Of a DNA stretch of 64,000 bases, positions 56,928-64,000 are shown in pieces (position 1 is the stretch's first letter; each line of letters opens with the position of its first letter). The stretch is from Homoserinimonas sp. (GTDB taxonomy: Bacteria; Actinomycetota; Actinomycetes; Actinomycetales; Microbacteriaceae), in the NCBI GenBank assembly GCA_023957835.1, contig JAMLGP010000001.1, positions 1,605,575 to 1,669,574 of the forward strand, read 5' to 3'. Under the pieces are notes generated by a model. It was not told the DNA's origin, searched no databases, and saw nothing but the letters and a program-made list of their open reading frames with translations. A program made the translations under genes and the position numbers.

Positions 56928-57643
56928 CAGACACCTGCCTTAGCTTCTGCGTTCTTGGCGGCCTCCGACTGAATTCGAAGAATCTGCGCCGGAACAACAT
57001 GATCGATCGGCATTCCACGGCGACCAGCGACAACCGCAGGGTCTTCGAGCTGCTGAAGTGCGGCCACGGTTGCATGGACGATGTTCAAGGTGTTCGAAGA
57101 GCCGAGCGACTTGCTGAGCACATCATGAATGCCAGCACACTCCAGGACCGCGCGAACCGGTCCTCCTGCGATAACACCGGTACCTGCGGCAGCCGGCCTC
57201 AGCAGAACGACGCCCGCAGCATCCTCTCCCTGCACCGGATGCGGAATGCTGTTTCCGACTCGGGGAACGCGGAAGAAGTTCTTCTTTGCCTCTTCGACTC
57301 CCTTGGAAATTGCGGTTGGAACCTCTCGCGCCTTGCCGTAGCCGACGCCGACGAGACCGTTTCCATCTCCGACAACCACGAGGGCGGTGAAGCTGAACCT
57401 GCGACCACCCTTCACGACCTTGGAAACGCGGTTGATCGTGACTACGCGCTCCAGGAACTGGCCCTTCTCGGAGTCCCTCGAGCCCTTCTGCTGATTCGGG
57501 TTGCGCTCGCGACCGCCCCTGCGGGCTTCGCGGGGCTCATTCGAGGGTTCCTCTACAGCAACGCTCGCCGCTGCGACCTGCTCGGTCTCAACCTGGCTCG
57601 ACTCTGCAGTCACCTGCTGCTCCTTGTCGTTTGCTTCGCTCAC
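56927..57643 (-). CDS. rpsE: 30S ribosomal protein S5
   Basis: 238 residues. The core has [54 protein letters not shown] sequence and the dsRNA-binding-like fold, then [20 protein letters not shown]. An N-terminal extension of about 65 residues is Glu/Ala/Arg-rich and includes [21 protein letters not shown] start overlapping the rplR stop as GTGA. Confidence 0.96.
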   Translation of the reverse strand: MSEANDKEQQVTAESSQVETEQVAAASVAVEEPSNEPREARRGGRERNPNQQKGSRDSEKGQFLERVVTINRVSKVVKGGRRFSFTALVVVGDGNGLVGVGYGKAREVPTAISKGVEEAKKNFFRVPRVGNSIPHPVQGEDAAGVVLLRPAAAGTGVIAGGPVRAVLECAGIHDVLSKSLGSSNTLNIVHATVAALQQLEDPAVVAGRRGMPIDHVVPAQILRIQSEAAKNAEAKAGV

Positions 57644-58011
57644 AGTTCCAACCCACCTTCACGGGCTCCGTCTGCGATTGCCGCAACCCTTCCTGCGTAG
57701 CGGTTGCCGCCACGATCGAAAACTACTGCCTTGATTCCGGCTTTCTTCGCACGCTCGGCGAGCAGTTCGCCGACCTTGCGCGCCTTGGCCGTCTTGTCTG
57801 CGGACATGCTCCGAAGCTCGGCCTCCATGGTAGAGGCGGAGGCCAGAGTGTGACCCTTGCTGTCGTCGACGATCTGCACGAAGACGTGGCGCGCCGATCT
57901 GGTCACGACGAGCCTCGGGCGAGCGCTCGATCCGGCAATCTTTTTGCGCAGGCGATCGTGCCTGCGTGCACGCGCCGCGGCATTGCTCTTGCCAATAGTT
58001 GCAGTGGCCAT
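57640..58011 (-). CDS. rplR: 50S ribosomal protein L18
   Basis: 123 residues. [47 protein letters not shown] is the 5S rRNA-binding core and [28 protein letters not shown] the canonical end. Its ATG overlaps the rplF stop by one base. Confidence 0.97.
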   Translation of the reverse strand: MATATIGKSNAAARARRHDRLRKKIAGSSARPRLVVTRSARHVFVQIVDDSKGHTLASASTMEAELRSMSADKTAKARKVGELLAERAKKAGIKAVVFDRGGNRYAGRVAAIADGAREGGLEL

Positions 58012-58550
58012 TACTTCTTACCAGCCTTTCCGGCCTTGCGGCGCACTACCTCGCCCGCGTAGCGCACTCCCTTGCCCTTATAGGGTTCCGGCTTGCGCAG
58101 CTTGCGGATGTTCGCAGCCACTTCTCCGACTTGCTGCTTGTCGATTCCGTGAACCGCAAGCTTGTTGTTTCCCTCGACCGAGAAAGTGATTCCGGCCGGC
58201 GGGTCGACGGTGATCGAGTGCGAATAGCCGAGAGCGAACTCAAGCGAGTTCCCCTTCTGGGCAACGCGATAACCGGTGCCCACGATTTCCAGGCCCTTCG
58301 AGTAACCCTCGGTCACGCCGATGATTTGGTTGTTGATGAGGGTGCGAGTGAGTCCGTGTAGCGACCGCGATTCGCGCTCGTCGTCCGGCCTGCTCACCAG
58401 TACCTGGCCGTCTTCGAGCTTCACCTCGATGGGGCTTGCAACGGAGAGCCTGAGCTCGCCCTTCGGCCCCTTGACGGTAACTTCTGATCCGCTGATGTTG
58501 ACGTCGACGCCCGCTGGAACGTCGATCGGAAGTCTTCCAATTCTTGACAT
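58011..58550 (-). CDS. rplF: 50S ribosomal protein L6
   Basis: 179 residues in the usual two-repeat fold: [49 protein letters not shown] and the signature [22 protein letters not shown] near the end. Six bases separate it from rpsH. Nothing unusual. Confidence 0.98.
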   Translation of the reverse strand: MSRIGRLPIDVPAGVDVNISGSEVTVKGPKGELRLSVASPIEVKLEDGQVLVSRPDDERESRSLHGLTRTLINNQIIGVTEGYSKGLEIVGTGYRVAQKGNSLEFALGYSHSITVDPPAGITFSVEGNNKLAVHGIDKQQVGEVAANIRKLRKPEPYKGKGVRYAGEVVRRKAGKAGKK

Positions 58551-58556
58551 TTCAGA

Positions 58557-58955
58557 TCACCAAACGTAGGCGAGGACTTCCCCACCCACGCCCTTCTCAG
58601 TTGCCTGACGGTCGGTTAGCAGCCCCGACGAAGTCGAAAGAATCGCTACACCCAGTCCGCCGAGAACCTTCGGGATCTCATTGGCGCGCGTGTAGACGCG
58701 AAGTCCGGGCTTTGAAACCCGCTTGATCCCGGCGAGCGCTCGCTCGCGGTTCGGGCCGTACTTCAGGCTGATGGTGAGAGTTGAACCAACCCTGGCCGGC
58801 TCCACCTTCCAGTCGTTGATGTAACCCTCGACCTTCAAGATCTCCGAAATGTGGGTCTTGAGTTTGCTGCTGGGCATCGACACGCTGTCGTGGAATGCCG
58901 AGCTGGCGTTGCGCAGTCTGGTTAGCAAGTCTGCTACCGGATCTGTCATTGTCAT
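58557..58955 (-). CDS. rpsH: 30S ribosomal protein S8
   Basis: 132 residues: [46 protein letters not shown], the [33 protein letters not shown] signature and a C-terminal Trp. I use the ATG seven bases after AGGGA; an in-frame extension of 11 codons upstream lacks a site. The rpsN (S14) gene that often precedes rpsH is absent from the rplE-rpsH gap. Confidence 0.96.
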   Translation of the reverse strand: MTMTDPVADLLTRLRNASSAFHDSVSMPSSKLKTHISEILKVEGYINDWKVEPARVGSTLTISLKYGPNRERALAGIKRVSKPGLRVYTRANEIPKVLGGLGVAILSTSSGLLTDRQATEKGVGGEVLAYVW

Positions 58956-59021
58956 TTTGTTTCCCTGGCTTTCGTCTGGTTTCGACATCCGTTTCTCGAA
59001 TGCCGACCTATTCGATTGGTG

Positions 59022-59603
59022 TTATTCAGTTGTGGTTTCGTTCGACTTGAACGGGAAGCCGAGAGCGCGAAGCAGCGCCCTGCCTTCTTCATCGTTCCTG
59101 GCCGAGGTCACGACTGTGATGTCGAAACCGCGGACGCGATCGATGTTGTCCTGGTTGATCTCGTGGAACATCGATTGCTCGGTGAGACCGAAAGTGTAGT
59201 TGCCATGACCGTCGAACTGGCGATCGGAGAGCCCGCGGAAGTCGCGGATTCTCGGCAGCGACAAAGTCAGCAGCCGGTCAAGGAACTCCCAGGCGCGGTC
59301 TCCGCGGAGGGTGACATGGGCACCGATCGGCTGTCCTTCGCGCAGCTTGAACTGGGCGATCGACTTCTTAGCCGGAGTAACCTTCGGCTTCTGGCCGGTG
59401 ATCAGCGAGAGGTCGCGAATAGCTCCCTCGATTACTTTGCCATCCCTGGCCGCCTCACCGACACCGGTGTTGACAACGATCTTCACGAGCCCCGGAACCT
59501 GATGGATGTTCTCGAAGCCGAAATCTGCCTTGAGCTTCGGTGAAATCTCGGCACGATACTTCTGCTTGAGGCGCGGAAGGATTCGAGTTGCGGTATCTGT
59601 CAT
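59022..59603 (-). CDS. rplE: 50S ribosomal protein L5
   Basis: 193 residues: [72 protein letters not shown] and the [27 protein letters not shown] ending. It binds 5S rRNA. The ATG overlaps the rplX stop by one base (TGATG). Confidence 0.98.
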   Translation of the reverse strand: MTDTATRILPRLKQKYRAEISPKLKADFGFENIHQVPGLVKIVVNTGVGEAARDGKVIEGAIRDLSLITGQKPKVTPAKKSIAQFKLREGQPIGAHVTLRGDRAWEFLDRLLTLSLPRIRDFRGLSDRQFDGHGNYTFGLTEQSMFHEINQDNIDRVRGFDITVVTSARNDEEGRALLRALGFPFKSNETTTE

Positions 59604-59953
59604 CAGAAGTCCTCACCTGAACTCTTCGAGTAGCGAACGCGAACCGTCTTGCCCTCTGAGTTCTTCTCTACACGGAAGCCAACCCGAGTCGGCTTCTTGG
59701 TCTTGGGGTCAACCAGGGCGATGTTCGAGATGTGAATGGGGGCCTCGAAGGTCTCGAGTCCACCGGTCCTCGTGCCGCGGGCAGTCTGACCGACGCGGCT
59801 GTGCTTGGTGACGAAGTTGATTCCCTCAACGATCACGCGGTTCTGGTCAACCAGAACCTCCTTGACCTTGCCCTGCTTTCCACGATCTCCACCGCGCGCC
59901 TGGGTCGGGCCGCTGATTACCTGGACGAGGTCGCCCTTCTTGATCTTGGCCAT
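59603..59953 (-). CDS. rplX: 50S ribosomal protein L24
   Basis: About 116 residues with the KOW motif at the N-terminus ([31 protein letters not shown]) and [20 protein letters not shown] near the end. I use the ATG preceded by GGAGGTGA at seven bases, rather than the in-frame TTG two codons upstream. A short Gly/Arg insert (TQARGGDRG) in the KOW loop is typical for Actinobacteria. Confidence 0.96.
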   Translation of the reverse strand: MAKIKKGDLVQVISGPTQARGGDRGKQGKVKEVLVDQNRVIVEGINFVTKHSRVGQTARGTRTGGLETFEAPIHISNIALVDPKTKKPTRVGFRVEKNSEGKTVRVRYSKSSGEDF

Positions 59954-59955
59954 CG

Positions 59956-60324
59956 TCAAATCACCTCCGGTGCGAGAGAAATGATCTTCATGAATTTGCG
60001 GTCACGAAGTTCGCGGCCAACCGGGCCGAAGATGCGGGTGCCGCGGGGGTCACCATCGTTCTTGAGGAGTACGGCCGCGTTCTCGTCGAACTTGATGTAC
60101 GAGCCGTCAGGGCGCCTGGTCTCCTTGCGGGTGCGGACGATTACGGCCTTTACGACCTCGCCCTTCTTGACGTTGCCGCCCGGGATGGCGTCCTTGACCG
60201 TCGCAACGATCACATCGCCAAGGCCCGCGTATCGCCTTCCGGAGCCGCCAAGAACGCGGATGGTGAGCAATTCCTTCGCTCCCGTGTTGTCCGCGACTTT
60301 CAGGCGGGATTCCTGTTGAAGCAT
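59956..60324 (-). CDS. rplN: 50S ribosomal protein L14
   Basis: 122 residues: [73 protein letters not shown] and [23 protein letters not shown]. Fully standard. It lies 33 bases after rpsQ, the usual junction of the S10 and spc operons; I see no obvious promoter there. Confidence 0.98.
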   Translation of the reverse strand: MLQQESRLKVADNTGAKELLTIRVLGGSGRRYAGLGDVIVATVKDAIPGGNVKKGEVVKAVIVRTRKETRRPDGSYIKFDENAAVLLKNDGDPRGTRIFGPVGRELRDRKFMKIISLAPEVI

Positions 60325-60357
60325 GATTCTTCCTTAGTTTGAAGTAGGCCTCTCGGC

Positions 60358-60639
60358 TTACTTGGCCTTTTCAACGATCTCGACGAGTCGCCAGCGCTTG
60401 GTTGCGCTCAGCGGCCTTGTCTCACTGATTACGACGAGGTCGCCGACGCCGGCCGAGTTCGACTCGTCATGCACCTTGACCTTCGAAGTGCGTCGGATGA
60501 CCTTGCCATAAAGCGGGTGCTTTACGCGGTCTTCAACGTCGACGACGATGGTCTTGTCCATCTTGTCGCTTGAGACGTAACCGCGGCGAGTCTTGCGATA
60601 GCCGCGCTCTGTGGCTTTCACTGCCTCTTCTTTGGCCAT
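60358..60639 (-). CDS. rpsQ: 30S ribosomal protein S17
   Basis: 93 residues with the OB-fold core: [71 protein letters not shown] ~12-residue acidic/charged N-terminus precedes it. The ATG overlaps the rpmC stop by one base. Confidence 0.97.
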   Translation of the reverse strand: MAKEEAVKATERGYRKTRRGYVSSDKMDKTIVVDVEDRVKHPLYGKVIRRTSKVKVHDESNSAGVGDLVVISETRPLSATKRWRLVEIVEKAK

Positions 60640-60968
60640 TAGCTGGCCTCCTCTTCCGTGGTTTCCGGAGCTTCAGTTTCCGCTGAATCCTCCGCTGTCT
60701 TCTTCTTCGACTTCGCGGTGCTCTTTGCCGGGATTTCCGCCGACGCAGGGGTGGCCCTAATTCCGAGCTCGCGCTCGCGAATTACCGTATAAATCCTGGC
60801 GATGTCGCGCTTTACTGCGCGCAGTCTTCCGTGGCTCTCGAGCTGTCCGGTTGCGGACTGGAAGCGGAGATTGAACAACTCTTCCTTTGCCTTGCGAAGT
60901 TCCTCAACGAGGCGCTTGTCCTCGAAAGTATCTAGCTCGTCCGGGCGAAGTTCCTTGGAACCGATCAT
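60639..60968 (-). CDS. rpmC: 50S ribosomal protein L29 with acidic C-terminal tail
   Basis: Residues 1-73 are L29 ([47 protein letters not shown]). About 36 further residues form a Lys/Ala then Glu/Thr-rich tail not found in most L29 proteins. The ATG overlaps the rplP stop by one base. Confidence 0.95.
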   Translation of the reverse strand: MIGSKELRPDELDTFEDKRLVEELRKAKEELFNLRFQSATGQLESHGRLRAVKRDIARIYTVIRERELGIRATPASAEIPAKSTAKSKKKTAEDSAETEAPETTEEEAS

Positions 60969-61387
60969 TATGCGTCACCCTCCTCGCGCTTGATAATCCG
61001 TGCCTTGAGCGGCAGTTTGTGGATCGCCCTGGTCAGGGCCTCACGAGCGATGGTTTCGTTCACTCCGCTCAGTTCGAAAATGACTCGACCCGGCTTGATA
61101 TTCGCGACCCACCATTCCGGCGAACCCTTTCCGGAACCCATTCGGGTTTCGGCCGGCTTCTTGGTGATAGGACGGTCAGGGAACACGTTGATCCAGACCT
61201 TTCCGCCACGCTTGATGTGCCTCGTCATGGCAATACGAGCCGCCTCAATCTGACGGTTGGTCAGATAGGCCGGGGTCGTAGCCTGGATGCCGTACTCACC
61301 GAAGGTCACCTTGGTACCCCCCGTAGCGTGGCCGCTTCGGGTTGGGTGGTGCTGCTTGCGGTGCTTGACTTTACGTGGAATCAGCAT
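60968..61387 (-). CDS. rplP: 50S ribosomal protein L16
   Basis: 139 residues from the ATG giving [19 protein letters not shown]. It continues with [46 protein letters not shown] and [23 protein letters not shown]. An upstream in-frame extension of 24 codons lies inside rpsC and is not used. Two bases separate this ATG from the rpsC stop. Confidence 0.97.
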   Translation of the reverse strand: MLIPRKVKHRKQHHPTRSGHATGGTKVTFGEYGIQATTPAYLTNRQIEAARIAMTRHIKRGGKVWINVFPDRPITKKPAETRMGSGKGSPEWWVANIKPGRVIFELSGVNETIAREALTRAIHKLPLKARIIKREEGDA

Positions 61388-61388
61388 T

Positions 61389-62150
61389 TCAGGCCTCCGC
61401 TCCCGCTGCTGCCGGGGCAGCTTCTGTTCTCGAGCCGCGACGCGGACGATCGCCGTCACGGCGCTCCGGCCGCTGCGACTTCGCTGCCGCCTGCTCGCGA
61501 GCGAGCTCCCGGTTGGTGATGTCGCCCTTGTAGATCCAGACCTTTACGCCGATGCGACCGAAGGTCGTGCGCGCCTCATAGAAGCCGTAGTCGATGTTCG
61601 CCCGCAGAGTGTGCAGCGGAACGCGGCCTTCGCGGTAGAACTCTGAGCGGCTCATTTCAGCACCGCCGAGTCGACCGGAAACCTGAACCCGAACTCCCTT
61701 GGCACCTGCGCGCTGAGCTCCCTGGAGTCCTTTGCGCATGGCGCGGCGGAACGCAACGCGAGCGCTAAGCTGCTCGGCGATTCCCTGAGCTACCAGTTGG
61801 GCTTCAGCCTCGGGGTTCTTGACCTCTAGGATGTTGAGCTGAATCTGCTTGCCGGTGAGCTTTTCGAGGTCGGAGCGAATCCGCTCGGCTTCCGCGCCGC
61901 GGCGGCCGATGACGATGCCGGGGCGAGCGGTGTGAATGTCGACGCGAACCCGGTCGCGAGTGCGCTCAATCTCGATCCTGGCAACACCGGCGCGGTCGAG
62001 ATTCGACTTGAGCAGGTTGCGGATCTTGACATCCTCAGCGACGAAGTCGCGATAGCGCTGGCCAGGCTTTGTAGAGTCGGAGAACCAGCGGGAAACGTGA
62101 TCGGTCGTAATGCCGAGTCGGAACCCGTATGGATTTACTTTCTGTCCCAT
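61389..62150 (-). CDS. rpsC: 30S ribosomal protein S3
   Basis: 253 residues: [25 protein letters not shown], a KH domain ([30 protein letters not shown]) and the C-terminal domain with [32 protein letters not shown] and [13 protein letters not shown] sequence. An Arg/Ala/Glu-rich tail of about 30 residues ends the protein. One-base overlap with rplV. Confidence 0.98.
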   Translation of the reverse strand: MGQKVNPYGFRLGITTDHVSRWFSDSTKPGQRYRDFVAEDVKIRNLLKSNLDRAGVARIEIERTRDRVRVDIHTARPGIVIGRRGAEAERIRSDLEKLTGKQIQLNILEVKNPEAEAQLVAQGIAEQLSARVAFRRAMRKGLQGAQRAGAKGVRVQVSGRLGGAEMSRSEFYREGRVPLHTLRANIDYGFYEARTTFGRIGVKVWIYKGDITNRELAREQAAAKSQRPERRDGDRPRRGSRTEAAPAAAGAEA

Positions 62151-62545
62151 TACTTCTTCCCTGCCTTCTTCGAGGCCTGCTCGACGTGGGCATCGGTCGG
62201 GGTTGAGAGCACGATCGTGATATGACTCGTGCGCTTGAGGATCTTGAATCCGCGGCCCTGCGCTCTGGGCTGGAACCGCTTCAAAGTCGTTCCCTCGTCA
62301 ACGAAAGCCCTCGAGACGAAGAGGTCTTCCTCATCCAGAAAGCTGTTCTCATTGTCTGCCTTGACTCTCGCGTTGGCCATAGCGGATGCGACGAGCTTGT
62401 AAACCGGCTCGCTCGCTCCCTGAGGCGCGAACTTCAGAATCGCAAGGGCCTCTGCGGCCTGCTTGCCGCGAATCATGTCGACAACTCGACGAGCCTTCTG
62501 AGGCGTAACGCGGATGTGTCGCACTCTGGCGATCGACTCCACCAT
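62150..62545 (-). CDS. rplV: 50S ribosomal protein L22
   Basis: 131 residues: [53 protein letters not shown] and the tunnel hairpin ending [24 protein letters not shown]. The loop is intact with no insertion that would suggest macrolide resistance. Starts 26 bases after rpsS. Confidence 0.98.
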   Translation of the reverse strand: MVESIARVRHIRVTPQKARRVVDMIRGKQAAEALAILKFAPQGASEPVYKLVASAMANARVKADNENSFLDEEDLFVSRAFVDEGTTLKRFQPRAQGRGFKILKRTSHITIVLSTPTDAHVEQASKKAGKK

Positions 62546-62571
62546 TTCTTTTCCTCCTTCACGTCACCGCG

Positions 62572-62853
62572 TTAGCGGCGACGGCCCTTCTTGTCGTCCT
62601 TCACGTGACCGCGGAAGGTGCGAGTCGGTGCGAACTCGCCGAGCTTGTGACCAACCATGGTTTCGGTGATGAATACCGGAATGTGCTTGCGGCCGTCGTG
62701 AACGGCGATCGTGTGGCCGAGCATGGCCGGAACGATCATCGATCGGCGAGACCAGGTCTTGACTACGTTCTTGGTCTTGGCCGTGTTCTGGCTGACGATC
62801 TTGCGAAGCAGGTGGTCGTCAACGAACGGGCCCTTTTTCAAACTGCGTGGCAT
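62572..62853 (-). CDS. rpsS: 30S ribosomal protein S19
   Basis: 93 residues: [73 protein letters not shown]. Standard. Lies 13 bases after rplB. Confidence 0.98.
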   Translation of the reverse strand: MPRSLKKGPFVDDHLLRKIVSQNTAKTKNVVKTWSRRSMIVPAMLGHTIAVHDGRKHIPVFITETMVGHKLGEFAPTRTFRGHVKDDKKGRRR

Positions 62854-62866
62854 CTTCTATCGACTC

Positions 62867-63706
62867 CTACTTGCGCTTCTTGCCGACGGTGCGGCGACGG
62901 ACGATCAACTTGTCACTTTCGAGGTTCGGCTTCCGCGTGCGGCCCTCCGGCTGACCCCAGGGGGTAACCGGGTGGCGACCGCCGGAGGTCTTGCCTTCTC
63001 CACCACCGTGCGGGTGGTCGACCGGGTTCATCGCGACACCGCGGACGGTCGGGCGAACGCCCTTCCAGCGCATGCGGCCGGCCTTTCCCCAGTTGATGTT
63101 TGACTGCTCGGCGTTTCCGACCTCGCCGATCGTTGCACGGCAGCGGGCGTCGACGTTGCGGATCTCACCTGACGGCAGTCTCAACTGCGCGTAGGGGCCG
63201 TCCTTGGCAACCAGTCGAACGCTCGAACCTGCTGAACGGGAGAGCTTTGCTCCTCCGCCCGGCTTGAGCTCGATCGCGTGCACAACAGTTCCAACCGGAA
63301 TGTTGCGCAGCGGCAGGTTGTTGCCCGGCTTGATGTCGGCCGAAGGCCCCGATTCCACGATGTCGCCCTGCTTGAGCTTGTCTGGAGCGATGATGTAGCG
63401 CTTGGTGCCGTCCACGAAGTGAAGGAGGGCGATCCTCGCCGTGCGGTTCGGATCGTACTCGATGTGGGCAACCTTCGCGTTTACGCCGTCCTTGTCGTTG
63501 CGCCTGAAGTCGATAACCCGATACTGGCGCTTGTGGCCACCGCCGATGTGGCGAGTTGTGATCCGTCCGGCGTTGTTGCGGCCACCGGTCTTCGGCAGCG
63601 GCCTCAGCAGAGACTTTTCCGGAGTCGAGCGGGTGATCTCCGCGAAGTCTGCAACGGATGACCCGCGGCGACCCGGCGTAGTCGGCTTGTACTTACGAAT
63701 AGACAT
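62867..63706 (-). CDS. rplB: 50S ribosomal protein L2
   Basis: 279 residues: [53 protein letters not shown] and the peptidyl-transferase-near [29 protein letters not shown] with the conserved His. Nothing unusual. 18 bases after rplW. Confidence 0.98.
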   Translation of the reverse strand: MSIRKYKPTTPGRRGSSVADFAEITRSTPEKSLLRPLPKTGGRNNAGRITTRHIGGGHKRQYRVIDFRRNDKDGVNAKVAHIEYDPNRTARIALLHFVDGTKRYIIAPDKLKQGDIVESGPSADIKPGNNLPLRNIPVGTVVHAIELKPGGGAKLSRSAGSSVRLVAKDGPYAQLRLPSGEIRNVDARCRATIGEVGNAEQSNINWGKAGRMRWKGVRPTVRGVAMNPVDHPHGGGEGKTSGGRHPVTPWGQPEGRTRKPNLESDKLIVRRRTVGKKRK

Positions 63707-63724
63707 TCTCTAATCTCCTGGATT

Positions 63725-64000
63725 TCAGCCGACAGCCGTGAAGATGTCGATCGAACCGGACTTGAGCGTGACGATTGCCCGCTTGGTGTTCTTGCGCTGG
63801 CCAATGCCGAACCTCGTGCGGCGGGTCTTGCCCTGCTTGTTCATGGTGTTGATCGAGGCGACTTTCACTCCGAAAATCTTCTCGACCGCGAGCTTGATCT
63901 CGGTCTTGTTCGACCTGGGGTCAACCTCGAAGGTGTACTTTCCCTGATCGATGAGCCCGTAGCTCTTCTCAGAAACGACCGGCGCGAGAATTACGTCGCG
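63725..64000 (-). CDS. rplW: 50S ribosomal protein L23, C-terminal 91 residues (cut by window edge)
   Basis: Partial gene running off the right edge. The visible protein reads [19 protein letters not shown], then [40 protein letters not shown] and a terminal [11 protein letters not shown], all standard L23. Only about the first eight to ten residues are outside. It belongs to the S10 operon. Confidence 0.96.
   Translation of the reverse strand, partial: RDVILAPVVSEKSYGLIDQGKYTFEVDPRSNKTEIKLAVEKIFGVKVASINTMNKQGKTRRTRFGIGQRKNTKRAIVTLKSGSIDIFTAVG

Overview
The window looks like a chromosome segment of an actinobacterium, most likely Microbacteriaceae (Micrococcales). Support comes from the gene sets and neighbourhoods: sucC-sucD-DUF6350-purN-purH, SURF1-DUF3817-guaA, a GuaB3-type IMP dehydrogenase paralogue beside glpD, glmM-(coaA)-glmS-acpS-alr-tsaE-tsaB-rimI-tsaD, and groES without groEL. 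Frequent GTG/TTG starts, tight gene packing and many probable leaderless promoters (TANNNT exactly 6-7 nt before the start codon) fit this. The family assignment is inference. I see no prophage, insertion sequence, CRISPR array, tRNA or rRNA.

Layout. 0-2.2 kb: two halves of a heterodimeric ABC exporter (first cut by the window edge). 2.5-4.4 kb: a DedA membrane protein and a dimethylargininase-type hydrolase fused to a membrane anchor. 4.5-10 kb: purH, purN, a DUF6350 membrane protein, sucD, sucC. 10-15 kb: an RNase II-type exonuclease, the PcrA/UvrD helicase and a glycerophosphodiester phosphodiesterase. 15-20.5 kb: two membrane proteins, an unusual hairpin/direct-repeat cluster, guaA, DUF3817, SURF1 and a secreted CAP-domain protein whose C-terminal anchor lies in another frame. 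20.5-28 kb: glpD, guaB3, a PatB/MalY-type lyase, an ABC-F ATPase and guaB. 28-33.7 kb: a branched-chain amino-acid-type ABC importer (livH-livM-livG-livF facing livJ), with an extracellular beta domain fused to LivH and a structured convergent intergenic region. 33.9-37 kb: rarD, groES with two CIRCE operators, a THUMP-like methyltransferase and a DUF4190 protein. 37-47.5 kb: tRNA t6A genes (tsaD, tsaB, tsaE) with rimI, alr, acpS, glmS, coaA, glmM, rpsI, rplM and truA. 47.5-50.6 kb: an OafA-type acyltransferase and a tandem GNAT protein. 50.7-64 kb: the S10-spc-alpha ribosomal protein cluster from rplQ back to a partial rplW, with secY, adk, infA and rpoA.

Functionally this is mostly core housekeeping: translation and secretion, purine synthesis (both late IMP steps, IMP dehydrogenase, GMP synthase), TCA cycle substrate-level phosphorylation, cell-wall precursors (GlmS, GlmM, Alr) and CoA/ACP priming. 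I found no clearly new multi-gene system. The parts worth a second look are small: two domain fusions (LivH, dimethylargininase), the frame break in the CAP protein, the 16.5-kb hairpin array, the 32.2-kb structured element, and structured leaders upstream of rplM and rpsM.
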